Origin: Staphylotrichum longicolle
Taxonomy: Eukaryota; Ascomycota; Sordariomycetes; Sordariales; Chaetomiaceae
DNA length: 64,000 bases
Direction of reading: 5' to 3'
Assembly (NCBI GenBank): GCA_019096155.1
Contig: JAHCVI010000001.1
Location: 12,425,243 to 12,489,242, forward strand
Position numbers and translations under genes: made by a program. Positions 47,821 through 59,172 of this stretch are shown piece after piece (position 1 is the stretch's first letter; each line of letters begins with the position of its first letter). The notes under the pieces were generated by a model. The model did not search any database. It was not told where the DNA came from and saw only the letters and a program-made list of their open reading frames with translations.

Positions 47821-50800
47821 ATGGCCGAATACTCCATGTACCACTCCCTCGGCCAGGGCGAGCAACTCGACCCCAACGACCCCAACCGAACGACCCAACC
47901 TGCCCCGCCCCAGTTCCAGCCCCCCGTCGCCCCGAACCCCTATCAGCAGCCCGCCGGCCAACAGCCCTACTATGGCACCCCGTCCCCGGGCGGCGCCCCG
48001 ATGCCGCCGCAAGCACCAGGCTATGGTCAGCCCCAGGCCGGGGGCTACTACCAGGGACAGCAGGGCCCGGCCGATGACGCCGGGTTGGCGGCGCAGCTGG
48101 GCGGCATGAACCTCGGCGCCGACACACCCCACGGCACCGTCAGGAAGAAGAAGAAGGACCGCCACGCATACCACAACGTCGAGGCCCCCGCCGGCTCGTC
48201 TCAGGCCTTCAACGGGATGCCCCCGGCAGGCACACCCGCCACCCCCTACCTGAATGCCGATCCTTCAACAGCGGCTTCTCGCTACGGCGGCGGGGTAACG
48301 CCCCAGATGAACCAGTTCCCGGCACCCGTGAGCCCCGGCTACATGCCTGCTCCGGCATCTCCTGCCGAGTTTGCTGCCAGGAGTGGCTTTGCCGATGCCG
48401 CGGGGCCTGCGCCGACCATGGTGTCCGCGTCGGGTCAGACCAGGGTGTCTCCCGACGAGATGCCAAGTGTGCCCGTCTCGCGGGATTCCGTCCAGCAGTA
48501 TTTTCTCAGCAACGTGTACCCGACTTTTGAGCGCCTGGTCCCCCCGCCAGCCACGGTTTCGTTCGTTGCCTTCGACCAGGGCAACGCTTCCCCCAAGTTT
48601 GCCCGCCTCACCCTGACCAACATCCCTGCCACCGCCGACGGCTTGAAGAGCACAGGCCTGCCCCTCGGTCTGCTCCTCCAGCCCATGGCCCCGCTACAGG
48701 CCGGCGAGCTCGAGATTCCTGTTCTCGACTTTGGCGATGTCGGCCCGCCCCGCTGCCACAGGTGCCGCGCCTACATCAACCCCTTTATGATGTTCCGCTC
48801 CGGCGGCAACAAATTTGTCTGCAACCTGTGCGGCTACGCAAACGACACGCCTTCCGAGTATTTCTGCGCCACCAGTCCCCAGGGGGTCCGCGTTGACCGT
48901 GACCAGCGGCCAGAGCTCACACGGGGTACCGTTGAGTTCATCGTGCCCAAGGAGTATTGGACAAGGGAGCCCGTCGGCATGCGCTATCTCTTCATCATCG
49001 ACGTGACACAGGAGTCGTTCAACAAGGGCTTCCTCGAGTCTTTCTGTGACGGCATTCTGCGGACTCTGTATGGCGCCGAGGATGACGAGGAGAAGGACGA
49101 GAACGGCGACGTCAGGAGGAGGATACCGGCAGGTGCCAAGGTCGGCTTCGTGACCTTCGACAAGGAGGTCCACTTCTACAATGTCAGCCCGGCCCTGGAG
49201 CAGGCACAGATGATGATCATGCCAGACGTGGAGGATCCCTTCGTGCCCCTCAGCGAGGGCCTCTTTGTGGACCCTTACGAGTCCAAGGCGGTCATCAGCT
49301 CCTTGTTGACGCGCCTACCGCAAATGTTTTCGACAATCAAGAACCCCGAGCCGGCCCTGCTGTCGACCTTGAACGCGGCAGTGGCCGCTCTGGAACAGAC
49401 TGGCGGCAAGATCTTCTGCTCCCTCTCCGCTCTTCCCACCTGGGGCCCTGGGCGCCTGTTCATGAGGGACGACGGCAAGCACCCCGGTGGCGAGCCAGAT
49501 AAGAAGCTTTTTAGCACCGAACACCCCGGCTGGAGAAAGACGGCTGAGAAGATGGTGTCGGTCGGTGTCGGCATAGACTTTTTCATGGCTGCTCCATCGG
49601 GTGGTTATCTGGACATTGCCACAGTTGGTGAGTACATCAAGTCCGATAGTATGCGAGCCCCCTTGCTGACTCCCTCTCTTAGGTTATGTCTCTGCCACGA
49701 CTGGCGGCGAGACGTTCTACTATCCCAACTTCATCGCTCCCAGAGACAACACCAAGCTGTCGCTGGAGATCAAGCACGCCGTCACCCGCGAGACAGGTTA
49801 CCAGGCTCTGATGAAGGTCAGATGCTCCAACGGTTTGCAAGTTTCGGGCTACCACGGCAACTTTGTTCAACACACCTTCGGCGCCGACCTCGAGATCGGC
49901 GTCGTCGATGCCGACAAGGCTCTTGGCGTGACCTTTGGCTACGATGGGAAGCTCGACTCGAAACTCGACGCACATTTCCAGGCCGCGCTGCTCTACACAT
50001 CGGCCTCGGGACAGCGGAGAGTCAGGTGCATCAACGTCATCGCTGGCGTCAGCGAGAACGCCCGCGACAGCATCAAGTTTATCGACCAGGACGCCGTCTA
50101 CACCATCCTCGCCAAGGAAGCCTCCACCAAGCTGGCCACCACCTCGGCCACGCTCAAAGACATCCGCCTCAGCCTCACCGAAAAGGCCATCGACGTCCTG
50201 GCCAACTACCGCAAACACTTCCTCTCGCAGGCCCACCCGCCGGGCCAGCTCGTCATGCCCGAGCGCCTCAAAGAGTTCGCCATGTACATGCTCGGCATGG
50301 TCAAGTGCCGCGCCTTCAAGGGCGGCTCCGAGTCGTCGGACCGCCGCGTCCACGAGATGCGCATGATCCGCTCCATGGGCGCCCTCGAGCTCAGCCTGTA
50401 CCTCTACCCGCGCATGATCCCGCTGCACAACCTGCAGCCCGAGGACGGCTTCCCGGACCCCCAGACGGGCCACCTGCGCATGCCGCCCGCCGTGCGCGCC
50501 TCGTTCGCCCGCGTCGAGCCGGGCGGCGTCTACCTCGTCGACAACGGCCAGCAGACCCTGCTGTGGTGCCACGCCCAGACCTCGCCCAACCTGATCCAGG
50601 ACCTGTTCGGCGAGGGCAGGGAGACGCTGCAGAGCCTCGACGCGTATACCTCGGCCCTCCCCGTGCTGCAGACGCACCTGAACGCGCAGGTGCGGAACAT
50701 TATCGAGTTCCTGCGCACCATGCGCGGGTCCAAGGGGTTGACCATCCAGCTCGCCCGGCAGGGCATCGACGGCGCCGAGTACGAGTTTGCGAGGATGCTG

Positions 50801-51058
50801 GTCGAGGACAGGAATAATGAGGCCCAGAGCTATGTCGATTGGCTGGTGCATCTGCACAAGGGGGTGCAGTTGGAGGTGAGTTAATCCATTTTGGACCGTC
50901 TTGATACAGTTATCCCTTACCCTACGTGTGCATGTTGTGAGAGACTGGGACTGACATTGTGGTCTACGCAGCTGGCCGGCCAAAGAAAACGCGAGGATAC
51001 GAGCGAGTCGACAGGAGCGCTGTCGGGCTTTTCGGGGTTGAGGCCGTCGTACTGGTGA
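47821..51058 (+). CDS. sec24: COPII coat subunit Sec24
   Basis: Cargo-selecting subunit of the COPII inner coat on ER exit sites, pairing with Sec23. Exons are 47821-49627, 49683-50875 and 50972-51058, giving 1028 residues. The N-terminal ~190 residues are Pro/Gln/Gly/Tyr-rich and unstructured. The zinc-finger domain is CHRCRAYINPFMMF...CNLCGYAN (CxxC...CxxC) near residue 320. The trunk domain starts at MRYLFIIDVTQESFNKGF, followed by the beta-sandwich, helical and gelsolin-like regions (GGVYLVDNGQQTLLWCH). The short last exon encodes LAGQRKREDTSESTGALSGF and ends in RPSYW, the usual Sec24 terminus. No frame damage. Confidence 0.97.
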
Positions 51059-54000
51059 GGTGCGACGTGGGATGTGTGTGTCCAGAGTCAGTACATATGT
51101 TACATTCGAAGCAGACCCGGCGGAGATACCAAAACTGCAATGTGAGCATGCATGATATGAGTACACGCTTTGTCTGTCGTTCGTGCTGCTTGGTTGTATG
51201 TGCCGGTGCCATGCTGGCTGAGTTGGTTTGCACCTGACCTCAGTGGCCTCTCTCTCTGCCTGTTGGATGGGGGACGGCACCGTGGCTCAACCCCTCTCTT
51301 CTCTCCTGTCTTACGCCTGGCTTGTGTCACTGCCATACTGTCATGCTGATAGGATACAATACGCTTCACCTCGGTGGTGTGTATCTGCTGGGGTTCTGAC
51401 AGCATCCTGGCCTCAGCTGTCGCTCAAGCCATGTCCTACACGTACGTGCCTGGCTGGCGAGACCTCTCGTCTTTTCCCTCAATGAGAAGAGCCGGAAAGT
51501 TATCCAGCCACTCTCCTTGGCCAGCCTCACGACTGACCGAGCGACACTGTCCGATCGAGCTAACCTCCCCCATTCCTTCTTTTCCCCTTTCCTCTTTCTC
51601 TCGGTCTTCTGGCCGCGTCAGGCATTCATTCATCGAAACCCTCCCTTCCTCTCCCGTTTTCTCTCTTCTCGCCGGTCTCATTTCCGCCATTCATCACTCG
51701 CCATTCCGCTCTGGCCAACTGAAGGAGAGATAGAGAGAGAGCCAGTGCGGAGACAAACCCAGCCCGGCTTCATTCGCGGCTCGGCATTTCGTCGAGAGGC
51801 CGTCTCGAGGGCAAGGGGCAGGAAAGGGCCGGTTGGTGATTCTGCGCTTTTTGCGCGCGCGTTTAGCTTTTTGGACCAACCACAAAGACGCATTTGCTGA
51901 CAAGAGAGAGAGGCCCGATGGGTTTCGGGGTCCCGTCATCGTAAAGTTGTGGTATTGCCCCCCCTGGGTTCCCGCTTTTCCTGTCCTTTTCGCAGTGTCT
52001 GACGGCATGTGACGATGAGATGGGACGATGACTCTGAGTCAGGGTTCTTTCTTTTTGTTTTCTCTTGCTCCTCATCTTTCCGTCCCTTTTCAACTCGCTG
52101 GTTGTCCTGAACCCAATCAGATGAGGGGATGTGGTGCGTACATACTGTGTCAGAGGGTTAGAAGGCGGTGCGGGAGCTTCACCGCTGGAGTTTTCCAAGG
52201 CTGGCTGGCTGTTGGCTGGCTGAGAAGTGTGTGTGTGTGTGTGTGTATCATGTAGATTGGTTTGCTTGGATCTTGGAGGAAGGTGAACAAAGGATGCGGA
52301 TGTGGCTGCGGTGTTGTGCGATGTTGCTCGCGCAAAGCCTACCGACTTGGCTCCGAGAGGAATCCGGATATCAAGACTCCCGTCTCAGCCCCGGCATAAA
52401 CTGGCATGGACCGTTGGATGCCACTGTCACTCCTGCAAGCCCCCCCCGGTCCCCGGACCTGGCCGACCGTTGACTGTCGGGCAAAGCTTGGTGGGTAATC
52501 GAGGGGTTGTGGAGGCCGGGGAGCCAGACCTGCCCCTGGATGGAGCCAGGGATAGCAGTCACGGTCTTGTTTCTGTGGCGTTGCCATATGGATCAGTGGC
52601 TTAGCTGATCAGGAATGGGAATGGGGAATGGGAACCCCATGTTCTCTTTCTTCTAGGTAGGACTGCGAGCAAGAGGACGCGGGGTTGCCCGCGAACTGGT
52701 GCTGTGTCTTGCTGAGCAATGGCAAGTTACCTTAAGAGTCTGTCGACCGAGGTTCCCATTTGCTAGCATTCTGGAGTCGAGTGAAGTCATCGAGGCATAT
52801 CGCTCTTCGAGACATTCGTCGACGTCCACCAGTTCCCGGCGATTCTGTTCCTGCCTCGGCCAACGTGTAGCTACGGTCCTTCATACAGTCTAATATGTCT
52901 CCGTCAAGCCGTTGCCAATGCAGGGTTCAGGGACCTGCTTCTTTTGTCCGAGCGCAGAAACTCATTAGCTCTATTCTCATAGACAATACATTGTTCATAT
53001 ACTCGTCTCATCATTGGCATATCCTGTCCAATTTCTGTTCGGGTGTCACCCCTCTGGTCGTGTTACACCAACTCAAGGCAAAGCGGTCAAACCACAGCGG
53101 GTGCCTACGCCGTAACATTGTGGTGCGGTGCACAATCTACGATCTGTATGACCTGATCTCACACACCTGTCTGTGGCCTGGTGTGTTGCCTTTGAGACTT
53201 GGTGTTACGACAGAGCAGCTATCCGTAACCGCGCTTGTGGGGCAGCAATTTTGGTGGGATTTGTTCACCGCCCCTTGCTTCACAGCCCTTAGGAATGTGG
53301 TGTGGCAGCCCGTGAGGAGAGCTTGGATAGGGATTGCGGTGATGAGGAGGTGAGAGTTAGGGTGGAGGGGCTTGAGCATGCAACTGTCTTTCCTGAAAAG
53401 CGTCAGCCATTTATACGCGAAGAATTGCGGGCGTGTAATCAATCTGTAAAGTACATACAAACCCGAAGGCTGGGATCCGAGGAGTTGGGTGATAGTGGTG
53501 GCGGCTTGGTCTTGTTCGTCTGTTTTCGGGCAGCCGAGAGCCAGCGATGTGAACCACGCAGCAACGTCTCGCACTAACTACTGCATGGTGGCTACTGGCG
53601 AGTGCCTCTGTGAAATCTCGACCGCTTGCGTGCCTCATCTCGCACTGCCATCACCGGATCTCGGTCACCTGCTGGCTTGGCAACGGAAGATCTTCGACGC
53701 CAACGGCCAGCTGCATCACGCCGTTATTGCTTTGATGGATTGCGCTTAGGCTCATTCTGGCTGCCTGTTTCTTGCGCCCAATCCTGCTAAAGTTGTTTCT
53801 TGACTCGATAAATGCAACCAGAGATGATAGGCCTACGCGTTGAACGATGGCAGAAATAGACGTCAAGCGGTCGCCTTTAATGGATGTCTTGCGCGTTTGA
53901 TGGAGGGTGCTCCAAATCGGGGCCGAGACGAAGAGGCACTGAGACTGTGGAGGCAGCAGGAAGCCAACAAGAAGCGGCAAGGCGTGCTCCCCGTCATCCT

Positions 54001-54690
54001 TGCCTGCAGCCACCTCCCAACACGGCATCTCGGTCGTTCGATTCCAGCTTCGTGGTTGGACCACATCGACGAAAATCTGCGCCAGATGCCCAAGCCTGGC
54101 GGTCTTTCCAGCGCTCAAATGCGGTTTGGCGTTTTCACAGGGCCAAGCGATTGGCGAAGGGGGCTTCAGCCTCATGCAGACCATCACCCTTGACCGCGGC
54201 TCATGTGTCTGAGACCTGTGACAGAGCCCAACCGACCTGTGATAACGAAGATGACTGCAGCAGTATGGAATTGTTTCGCCTGATTTGTTCGGCTGGTGAT
54301 CATTTTCGGGCCGTTACCCAAGGGTGACCTGCTCGGCAAGTCTGGGCTTGCAGGTCAGTCTCAAACAAGCGCGATTGCCGCTCGTTGGGCACATCCATTG
54401 AGACCGGTCTGAAGATTAGATGGCGTAATATGGCAGAGTACACAGTACTTGGTCGTTATCGTTGCCAAAGGGCTAAAATAGAGAAGAAACATTCCTCATG
54501 AACAGCGGTAAGCAAAGGGCCCTACATCTCCCGACCACCAAAGTTGATATCCAAAAATGCCACCAGAGAGAAAGATGAGAAAATACGGGCTGCCCAAAAA
54601 AAGATACCCAAAAGACGAAACCATGCAACCCTCCAAACCAGGTAAACCCCCCTAAACGCCGAGACGTAGCCATAAAAATACCCAAGCATG
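51059..54690. other. 3.6-kb gene-poor region
   Basis: No conserved protein frame was found. A pyrimidine-rich plus-strand tract at about 51565-51680 (cccctttcctctttctctc) resembles a fungal 5' UTR but no gene follows it. A (GT)10 microsatellite lies at 52227-52246, next to ggctggct repeats. The overlapping frames at 53651-54327 on both strands lack recognisable content. No tRNA was seen. Confidence 0.45.
52227..52246. repeat. (GT)10 microsatellite
   Basis: Twenty bases of uninterrupted GT dinucleotide within the gene-poor region, preceded by ggctggct repeats. Confidence 0.9.
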
Positions 54691-55815
54691 TCAAGCAAGC
54701 AGATTGCTCAGGCCATATCTTGCGTCCGGCTGTGCAAGGAAACGTTGAATCTCGGTGTTGTCGAACACTTGAGAAAAGATCTGGATATCGGTGGGTGAGT
54801 TTCCGGCAGATGAGCTGGAGCCGAAGCTGCTGCCCTTCGTCTTGGATCGGCTTGATGACCCGCTGCTGCTTCCCTTGGCCTTCTTCGCGATGTCGTCAAG
54901 TATCAACTGCGTTGTGCTTTGCGTGGGGTCCTCGAAAACAAATGCCACGCAGCGAATGCGGCCACGTAGGTCGGGATCATAAAGGCACACCTCCCGCCAG
55001 AGTTCGGCGAGCTCCTGGGGTGGGTTTCGGTAACCGTTACCTAGGCCAAAATCTCCTATCACCACTGTGCTGTAGTTGTTGTACGCGCAGATGCGCAGTG
55101 CGCCACGCAGCTTCTCCTTGACCATTTCGCGCTCATCAGCAAACGAGTACTTGGTGCCGTTCTGTGTCAGCTTGGGCCAACGAGGCGGAGGGACCGACAC
55201 CACAGGCAGTGCCCGCCACTGTTGTTCGGGAAGCTTTTCATATTTGTCGTGCGGGCCACGGAAAACGACTGGGTGGCGAGTCAGTGAGTGGAGCAAGAAG
55301 AGGCGGAGAGAACAAACTGACCGACATGCTGTGACAGAACCCCGGCACATATCGGGAGCGGATAGTGGCTGTTCGCCGGCGAACCATCGGCTGGAGTCGC
55401 TAGGCATGCGGCAAGGGTGCTCCGCCGACAGAGGCGCTCCTCATAGCCCACCACGCCGGTTTCCCAGTCTCCCCCGGGGCGTTTGTCGTTGGCTGCGCAG
55501 ATGAAGGGGACGGGAAACCCAGTTTGGTCAACCCAGTCCATGGCGGTGTTGACTGGGTCTCCAGTCATCACATCTAGAGTGTGTCAGAAAAATGCGGTTG
55601 TCGCGTCCAGCGAGAACACACTGACAGAAGTGAGGAGGCGAAAGATCGAGCGGCCTTTCGATGAAGTTGATTTGCAGCAGCGGCTGGTGGTAGATGTACG
55701 AGCAGGTCGTCCAGGTCGACGCATACTTGTCTCTGATGGTAGGGATGTAATATCTCTTGGCCTCAGAGGCAACCTCGGAGGGCTTGGGCTTGGACTTGGA
55801 GCTCGAGGAAGGCAT
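54691..55815 (-). CDS. Microbial-type PARG catalytic-domain protein (PF10021/TIGR02452-like)
   Basis: Predicted ADP-ribose-chain hydrolase of the macrodomain superfamily; the activity is inferred from the family. Exons are 55626-55815, 55322-55573 and 54691-55268, giving 339 residues. The N terminus is basic and low-complexity (MPSSSSKSKPKPSEVASEAK). The signature is at residues 90-115: AANDKRPGGDWETGVVGYEE followed by RLCRRSTLAACL. It corresponds to the GGG-X(6-8)-QEE signature with Asp for the third Gly and Tyr for Gln; the tandem Glu pair (residues 108-109) is kept. A later conserved strand reads NNYSTVVIGDFGLGNGYRNP. The C-terminal part is a Ser-rich linker plus DIQIFSQVFDNTEIQRFL. Divergent from the mitochondrial AsnRS gene. 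Confidence 0.88.
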
Positions 55816-57498
55816 GTCAATGGAGGTGAGCGCGGCTAAGAGAGGATCCTCAGTGATGCTGTGACTCGATGGTAAAACTTTGGGCCGGTGTCAACGTTGC
55901 CAGCGCCGAACGAAGTGAGTCAGGACGTTGGTGAATCTGCAAATCCCTCGGATAGCGGCCGGGGGTGGCGGGTCACTTTATATCCGCACTGGAGCGGTCA
56001 GCGAGGATGAAGACACCTGCGGTCCCGTTGCGAGCAGCCGCAGCGGCCAACACGGCGGCCCTGTCGCGTGCTGCGATCTCATGTGCAGAGATCGCTGTGT
56101 AACGGCCCCGTCTCAAGCACCAAAGACATCCAATGTTCTTATGGTTGACGAGTAGGCCGAGGATGTTCACTCACCTAGATTCAATCAGGAGAGCTGTTCC
56201 ATGTACTCACCCAGGGTGACCAAGACACAATCGGAGGAGCGGCGTTGTTACCATTTCTGGTGTAGATGGCACATTTCTTGCGCCTTTCTCAGGATGGAGA
56301 GGGGGGAGGCAGGGCGGGGATACCGGCATCAGCCATGAATACCTGTGTCTGCGGGAGGCTTCTTGAGAGGCAAGAGTTGGGACCGCGGCGAGCTGCCGAG
56401 ACCCTAGGAATTGCAAAGTGGATGCCCAAGACGCTGTGCTGCAGCAGGTGCGCCATCTTGAGTTTGAGTCAATCTGGTATCCCCAGCGCCACTCGGGACC
56501 AAAGACATGGGCCGCGGGTCCCTGCCGGGCCCCGTTGGTGAGTGTCTTCTTCGGACCTGGTGCATGCGTCGAGTCCTCGAAGGCCGGACAGCTGCTGAAA
56601 CCAATAATCACCTGGCTCCAGACACGGCCTGCGCTTTGCAGTCGTCGTCAAATCCGCGACGTGGGCGGAACCCAATGGGAGCCAGACATGCAACCAGATC
56701 GCTAGGCTTGGCCCGATCCCAGGGATTTCAGGCGGTGCTCTGGATCGGCATCCCGGCCGGGAGACGAGCAAAAGCGTGACGATCCCGGGCCTCGATCAAT
56801 CGATCATGGAAACGAAGCCGGTCAATCCGCGGGAAAGTGAATACCGAACCGATAGAATGCATGTCTGACATTTTCCTGCGCGATGACGCGTGCTGAGATG
56901 CGCAAGCGCCAGACCAAAGCAAGGGATCGTCGTCCCAATCCTCCAGCCGCGAGAGGGGATGGGAGCGGCACCGAATCGAGATGGAATCACGACGTGCAAA
57001 AAGCAGAAAAAGCAAAAGCTGCCCCTCCTGGTCGGAGCTGAGCCCATGGAAGCGGGGGGATGCATCAGGCCACACCTGGCGCTCCACCTCCAGCAGCGCC
57101 TTCTCTTGGGTCGTCGTTGGGTCGTGAACCGGCGTCCCAAGCGGAAAGAGCCATGCCAAGCGACCAGTTTTGTGGGGTGTGCCACAGCCAATCAGAACAG
57201 CGATGGCTCTCGAGAAGGGCAAGTGCAGTGGTGGGGTCATGTGGGTCAATCGGACCAGTTCGAGCCAGATCTGGCAGGAAATGGCAGGGGTTGTGGTGAA
57301 GGTTGCCTGCCAAGAGAGGCTCGAGCTTTTCTTCTTTCTGCATTCTGCTGATGAGTCGACCGTGATCAGGGTTAAAAGTGTGCCTCGTTTCAGCACCAGA
57401 GAAGCAGGTGTGAACTGGGGCCTGCCGGACCTCCATCAGGAAACTCCCGTCGGGTTCTGATCGCAGCCAAGCCAGGATTTGCAGGTGACCCTGGAGCC
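55816..57498. promoter_or_regulatory. Region between PARG-type gene and mitochondrial AsnRS gene
   Basis: A 1.7-kb divergent spacer with no supportable gene. Overlapping short frames on both strands have no recognisable content. Confidence 0.45.
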
Positions 57499-59172
57499 AT
57501 GCGGCCCGCTCCGGCACTTCGGCCGTCGAGTGTCTCGCGTGTCTTGTGCGCGCGTCGCGTCGCCAGCTTCCACCGATATGTCTCTTACCAAGCTCCGCGC
57601 TCCGTCGCCGAGCTGCTCCAATGGAGGCCTGGCGAGAAAGCAGACGACGTGGTCGTCAATGGCTTCGTCCGGTCCGTCCGGTCCATGAAGGCACACCGGT
57701 TTGTCACCCTGGGCGATGGGTCATCACTGGCGCCTCTCCAGGCCCTCGTCCAGGCCGACCATGCCGAAGGGTGAGCCCACATCCCCCTCGGCCCCCCGGG
57801 CACATGAATGTCTCGGTTACGCTGGTTGCTGATGCCGTCTCTGCAGCCTGGCCGTTGGCGCGGCCGTCCGGCTCACCGGGTCATGGGTCTCGTCGCCCGG
57901 CGCCGCCCAGAGCCATGAGCTGCATGTCAATAGAGTCGAGGTCTTGGGCCCGTCCGACGCAAAGGCATGCTCTTCCCTGCTCTCATAAAGCCAAAGCCCA
58001 CACTTTCCTAACGCTGGCTCTTGCAGACCTTCCCCATTCAAAAAAAATATCAGACACCCGAGTATCTCCGGACCCTGCCGCACTTGCGGCCGAGAACTCC
58101 GGTCAACGCCGTCTTGCTGAGACTGCGCTCCGAAGCTATCGCATCCCTGACTCAGTTCTTTGCAGCGCGCTCCTTTACGCAGACGCACCCGCCCATCATC
58201 ACATCGTCCGACTGCGAAGGCGCCGGCGAGGTCTTTACCATCTCACCGGCCAATGACGCACCGGCCCAGGACGGCTCCCAAGACTCGTTTTTCCGTTCCA
58301 GGAAGTATCTCACTGTCTCGACCCAGCTCCATCTTGAAGCTTTGGCGCAAGCCGTTGGCAATGTCTGGACCCTCTCGCCCGTGTTCCGCGCTGAGAGGAG
58401 CGATACCTCGAGACATCTGAGCGAGTTCTACATGCTCGAAGCCGAGATGAGCTTTGTCGACGATCTTGGCCCCGTCATGGACCTGGCCGAGGATATGCTA
58501 CGGTCCTTGAGCACCAATCTTATTGGGACGGCCACGGTCCAGGATCTCCTCTTCCGATCGCGTCACAGCGGCTCCGATCTCTTGCCGGCCGAGGACGTCA
58601 AGCGCCGCTGGGAGGGCCTGATGCAGAAGGACTGGCCGCGAATGACATACTCGGACGCCGTCACACTGTTGCAGCAAAAATCCGACATGTTCACGCACAA
58701 GCCAACGTGGGGTGCAGGGCTGCAGTCGGAACACGAAAAGTACCTTGCTGAGTACGTCGGGGGCGGTGAGAAGCCGGTCTTCATCACCAACTATCCCCGA
58801 GACATCAAGGCCTTTTACATGCGCGAGACCCACACGGCAGGCCCTGACACACCCGGCCCCACCGTCGATTGCTTTGACTTGCTAGTGCCAGAGTTCTGCG
58901 AGATTGCCGGCGGCTCGATGCGTGTGCATCAGTTGGCGCCACTCTTGGACGCCATGAAGCGGCAGGGGTTCGCGAAGCCGCCATCCGAGGGCGACCCCAG
59001 CGAGGTCTCTGGCGGCGGGCTCGATTGGTACGTCGACCTCCGCCGTTGGGGCTGCCCGCCTCATGGCGGGTTTGGCCTGGGCTTCGACCGGCTGCTGAGC
59101 TACCTGGCTGGCGTTCAAACCGTCCGAGACATCGTCTCATTCCCACGCTGGTATGGTCGATGTGATTGCTGA
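57499..59172 (+). CDS. slm5: Mitochondrial asparaginyl-tRNA synthetase
   Basis: Charges mitochondrial tRNA-Asn; class IIb synthetase. Exons are 57499-57770, 57847-57964 and 58027-59172, giving 511 residues. The first ~30 residues are Arg/Ser/Ala-rich (MRPAPALRPSSVSRVLCARR), as expected of a mitochondrial targeting peptide. An OB-fold anticodon-binding domain follows (DDVVVNGFVRSVRSMKAHRF), then the catalytic core: QKKYQTPEYLRTLPHLRPRT, motif 2 around SPVFRAERSDTSRHLSEFYM, and motif 3 at GFGLGFDRLLSYLAG. Intron 2 is non-canonical: exon 2 ends AAG and the intron begins GC (GCATGC) and ends in ttgcag; this is the only junction found that joins GPSDAK to TFPIQKKYQ in phase. Confidence 0.95.

Noticed and set aside
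53651..54327. Opposed frames of 147 and 178 codons in the gene-poor region
   Set aside because: No domain, no splice context, and the two frames occupy the same DNA in opposite directions.
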